The notes under the pieces are model-generated. The model was not told the origin of the DNA, did no database searches, and saw only the letters and a list, made by a program, of their open reading frames with translations. The position numbers and the translations under genes were made by a program. A stretch of DNA of 64,000 nt from Pandoraea aquatica (GTDB taxonomy: Bacteria > Pseudomonadota > Gammaproteobacteria > Burkholderiales > Burkholderiaceae): assembly GCF_902459565.1 (NCBI RefSeq), contig NZ_CABPSN010000013.1:1-64000 (forward strand), written 5' to 3'. Position 1 is the stretch's first letter; each line of letters starts with the position of its first letter. Below, piece by piece: positions 62,415 through 64,000 of this stretch.

Positions 62415-62966
62415 ATGAACCAGGCGATGCTGGATCCCACTTCTGCCGTCGACGCTACGGCACACGGGCGGGCTGCGTCCGCTGCACCGGCCGTCACGCC
62501 GGTGGCCATCGATCACGTCGCGTATCCCAGCTATGACGCGACGCTCACGCACCGATTCTACGTCGACGTGATGGGTTTCACACTCGCAGGTGCGCAAACC
62601 GGCATGAGCCGGTTGTGGGGCAAGCCCTATCTGCTCGTCAGCTATCAGATCGAACCCGGTCAGGCGCTGGCGTTTTTCAATTGCGACGGCCTCGCGCCCG
62701 AACCCCACGCCGACACGCCTGCGACTCAGATCCATCACGTAGCGCTGCGCGTGCGCGACGGCGAAGCGCTGGAGCGCTGGAAGGCGCGTCTCACGGCCAA
62801 CGAGGTACCGTTTGCCATCGAGCGCCATGGCGATGGGGAGCATCTCTATCTGCTCGACCCGAACGAGATCATGCTGGAACTGTGCGTGCAGACGCCGGAG
62901 TCCGCCGCTGGACAATCGCAGGGCGCGCTCGACACGCTGCAACGCTGGGTCGACGGCGTGAGATAA
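62415..62966 (+). CDS. VOC family (glyoxalase/dioxygenase fold) protein
   Basis: 183 residues. Two beta-alpha-beta-beta-beta units: first AIDHVAYPSYDATLTHRFYV with the likely metal His in DHVAY, second TQIHHVALRVRDGEALERWK with HHVAL, ending in LYLLDPNEIMLELCVQ, where the Glu is the usual metal ligand. It could be a metal-dependent lyase, isomerase or dioxygenase; the substrate is not evident. The Shine-Dalgarno-like GGGGGA lies before the ATG. Monocistronic, convergent with ubiX. Confidence 0.87.
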   Translation: MNQAMLDPTSAVDATAHGRAASAAPAVTPVAIDHVAYPSYDATLTHRFYVDVMGFTLAGAQTGMSRLWGKPYLLVSYQIEPGQALAFFNCDGLAPEPHADTPATQIHHVALRVRDGEALERWKARLTANEVPFAIERHGDGEHLYLLDPNEIMLELCVQTPESAAGQSQGALDTLQRWVDGVR

Positions 62967-63011
62967 ACGAGAGGGTGGGGGGCTGCTTGCGCCGGATGCG
63001 GCGCGCGACGC

Positions 63012-63629
63012 TCAGCCTTCGACGTCCTTGCCCAGACCGTCCCAGCTTGAGGCGACGGGCGGCGCAATCCCGAACAGATCGATCACACGAGCGACGGTGT
63101 CGTCGACCATCGCGTCGAGCGACGCCGGGCGGTTGTAGAACGCGGGGAGAGGCGGGTAGACGATGCCACCCATTTCGGTGACGGCCGTCATGTTGCGCAG
63201 ATGCGCGAGGTTGAAGGGCGTCTCGCGCACCATCAATACCAGACGGCGGCGTTCCTTCAGGGTGACATCTGCGGCGCGGGCGATCAGATTGTCGGACAGT
63301 CCGTGCGCGACGCTCGCGAGCGTCTTCATCGAACAAGGCGCGACGACCATGCCGGCCGTGGCAAACGATCCGCTGGCGATGTTCGCGCCGATCTCACGCA
63401 CGCTGTGGTACTGATCGGCGAGCGCCTGCACGTCCGAGCGCTCCAGTCCGAGTTCGTGGCGCAGCGTAAGCCAGCCTGCACTCGAGACCATCAGATGCGT
63501 TTCGACGCCGCCCATCGCGCGCAGACGTTCGAGCAGGCGCACGCCGTACACCGCGCCCGTCGCGCCGGTAATGGCGACGATCAGGCGCGAAGGTGCGGAC
63601 GTTCGGGCGACACCCGTCGATACGGTCAT
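63012..63629 (-). CDS. ubiX: UbiX flavin prenyltransferase
   Basis: 205 residues. FMN/prenyl-FMN-forming landmarks: LIVAITGATGAVYGVRLLER, MVSSAGWLTLRHELG, SGSFATAGMVVAPCSMKTLA with VAPCSM, GLSDNLIARAADVTLKERRR, then LVLMVRETPFNLAHLRNM. It prenylates reduced FMN to supply UbiD-type decarboxylases, as in ubiquinone synthesis. Follows grxD on the same strand by 54 bases. Confidence 0.96.
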   Translation of the reverse strand: MTVSTGVARTSAPSRLIVAITGATGAVYGVRLLERLRAMGGVETHLMVSSAGWLTLRHELGLERSDVQALADQYHSVREIGANIASGSFATAGMVVAPCSMKTLASVAHGLSDNLIARAADVTLKERRRLVLMVRETPFNLAHLRNMTAVTEMGGIVYPPLPAFYNRPASLDAMVDDTVARVIDLFGIAPPVASSWDGLGKDVEG

Positions 63630-63683
63630 CAGTTGTCGATCGGAGAGATCGGATGCTTGGGCGACGTAGGCGACGTCGTCGAC

Positions 63684-63998
63684 TTAGGCGAGTTCAGCGA
63701 TGATCTGCTTGAGTTCGCCGCTCTGGTACATCTCCATCATGATGTCCGAGCCGCCGATGAATTCGCCCTTGATGTAGAGCTGCGGAATCGTCGGCCAGTT
63801 GGCGAAGTCCTTCACGCCCTGACGGATTTCGTCGTCTTGCAGCACGTCGACCGTGAACAGGTCGTTCACTTCACATGCCTTCAGGATCTGGATGGCACGG
63901 CCCGAGAAGCCGCACATCGGGAATTGCGCGTTGCCCTTCATGAAGAGGACGACGGGGTGATCGGTAACGATTTGCTGGATGCGTTCTTGGGTGGTCAT
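63684..63998 (-). CDS. grxD: Monothiol glutaredoxin (Grx4 type)
   Basis: 104 residues with the monothiol active site MCGFS in KGNAQFPMCGFSGRAIQ, the WPTIPQLYIKGEFIGGSDIM cis-Pro and glutathione-binding region, and TTQERIQQIVTDHPVVLFMK at the N-terminus. It binds and delivers [2Fe-2S] clusters with glutathione and BolA partners. The start codon is two bases from the window edge; upstream control is not visible. Confidence 0.96.
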   Translation of the reverse strand: MTTQERIQQIVTDHPVVLFMKGNAQFPMCGFSGRAIQILKACEVNDLFTVDVLQDDEIRQGVKDFANWPTIPQLYIKGEFIGGSDIMMEMYQSGELKQIIAELA

Positions 63999-64000
63999 GT

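Overview
The window is high-GC DNA from a Gram-negative bacterium. The gene content (CdiA of the Burkholderia style, a 3-hydroxybutyrate dehydrogenase next to a DUF3734 patatin, a second-type infA with a TTG start, a PXPV-repeat exported protein, EttA, UbiX, Grx4) points to Burkholderiales, probably Burkholderiaceae such as Pandoraea or Burkholderia. This placement is an inference from gene families; no rRNA gene is present. I see no intact insertion sequence, prophage or CRISPR array.

Layout. 1-6040: the 3' end of a contact-dependent inhibition (CDI) locus. It holds the C-terminus of a giant CdiA with its overlapping immunity gene, then a displaced and damaged second CdiA tail (Tox-REase-5 type) with an Imm52 immunity gene and a third, CdiI-like immunity gene, then a third short cdiA scar and a terminator. 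6090-6539: a secreted Cys-rich protein made of 21-residue repeats. 6654-16897: two transport and hydrolysis units. A LysR regulator is divergent from an MHS transporter, an M20 amidohydrolase and a DUF2817 peptidase. An RpiR regulator precedes an MFS transporter, a racemase-like protein lacking both usual cysteines, and an ACS-type transporter. 17179-22922: a lipoprotein, then an alcohol and an aldehyde dehydrogenase divergent from a sigma-54 activator, with a candidate -24/-12 promoter between them. 22973-28161: CreA, then four secreted FlgT/LPP20-like or unknown envelope proteins in one minus-strand operon. 28385-28553: tRNA-Ala(GGC) and tRNA-Glu(TTC), then a small Zn-ribbon protein ending in seven histidines.

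28930-43809 is a Wzx/Wzy-type exopolysaccharide locus resembling the gum/xanthan plan: WbaP-type initiating transferase, WecG/GumM-type transferase, a DUF6492-like transferase, an acyltransferase, Wzx, Wzy, a Wza lipoprotein, a GumC-like co-polymerase with a degraded kinase domain, a GH44-like glycosidase, a GMC oxidoreductase and an epimerase. 44086-55048 is mostly housekeeping: glycine-zipper lipoprotein, MFS transporter, CBS protein, IF-1, GNAT, acylphosphatase, metallophosphoesterase, MazG, ferredoxin, EttA, BdhA and patatin.

55191-60270 is a compact chemosensory operon (soluble double-PAS receptor, CheR, CheD, and one protein with three CheW domains) with no CheA, CheB or CheY in the window. 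Upstream of it lies a near-consensus sigma-54 promoter followed about 80 bases later by a strong terminator, which may define an unannotated small RNA. The end holds small exported proteins, a VOC protein, UbiX and glutaredoxin 4. The items most worth attention are the CDI module graveyard, the four-gene FlgT/LPP20-like envelope operon, the sigma-54 small-RNA candidate, the receptor operon with triple CheW and no kinase, and the Cys-repeat and poly-His small proteins.
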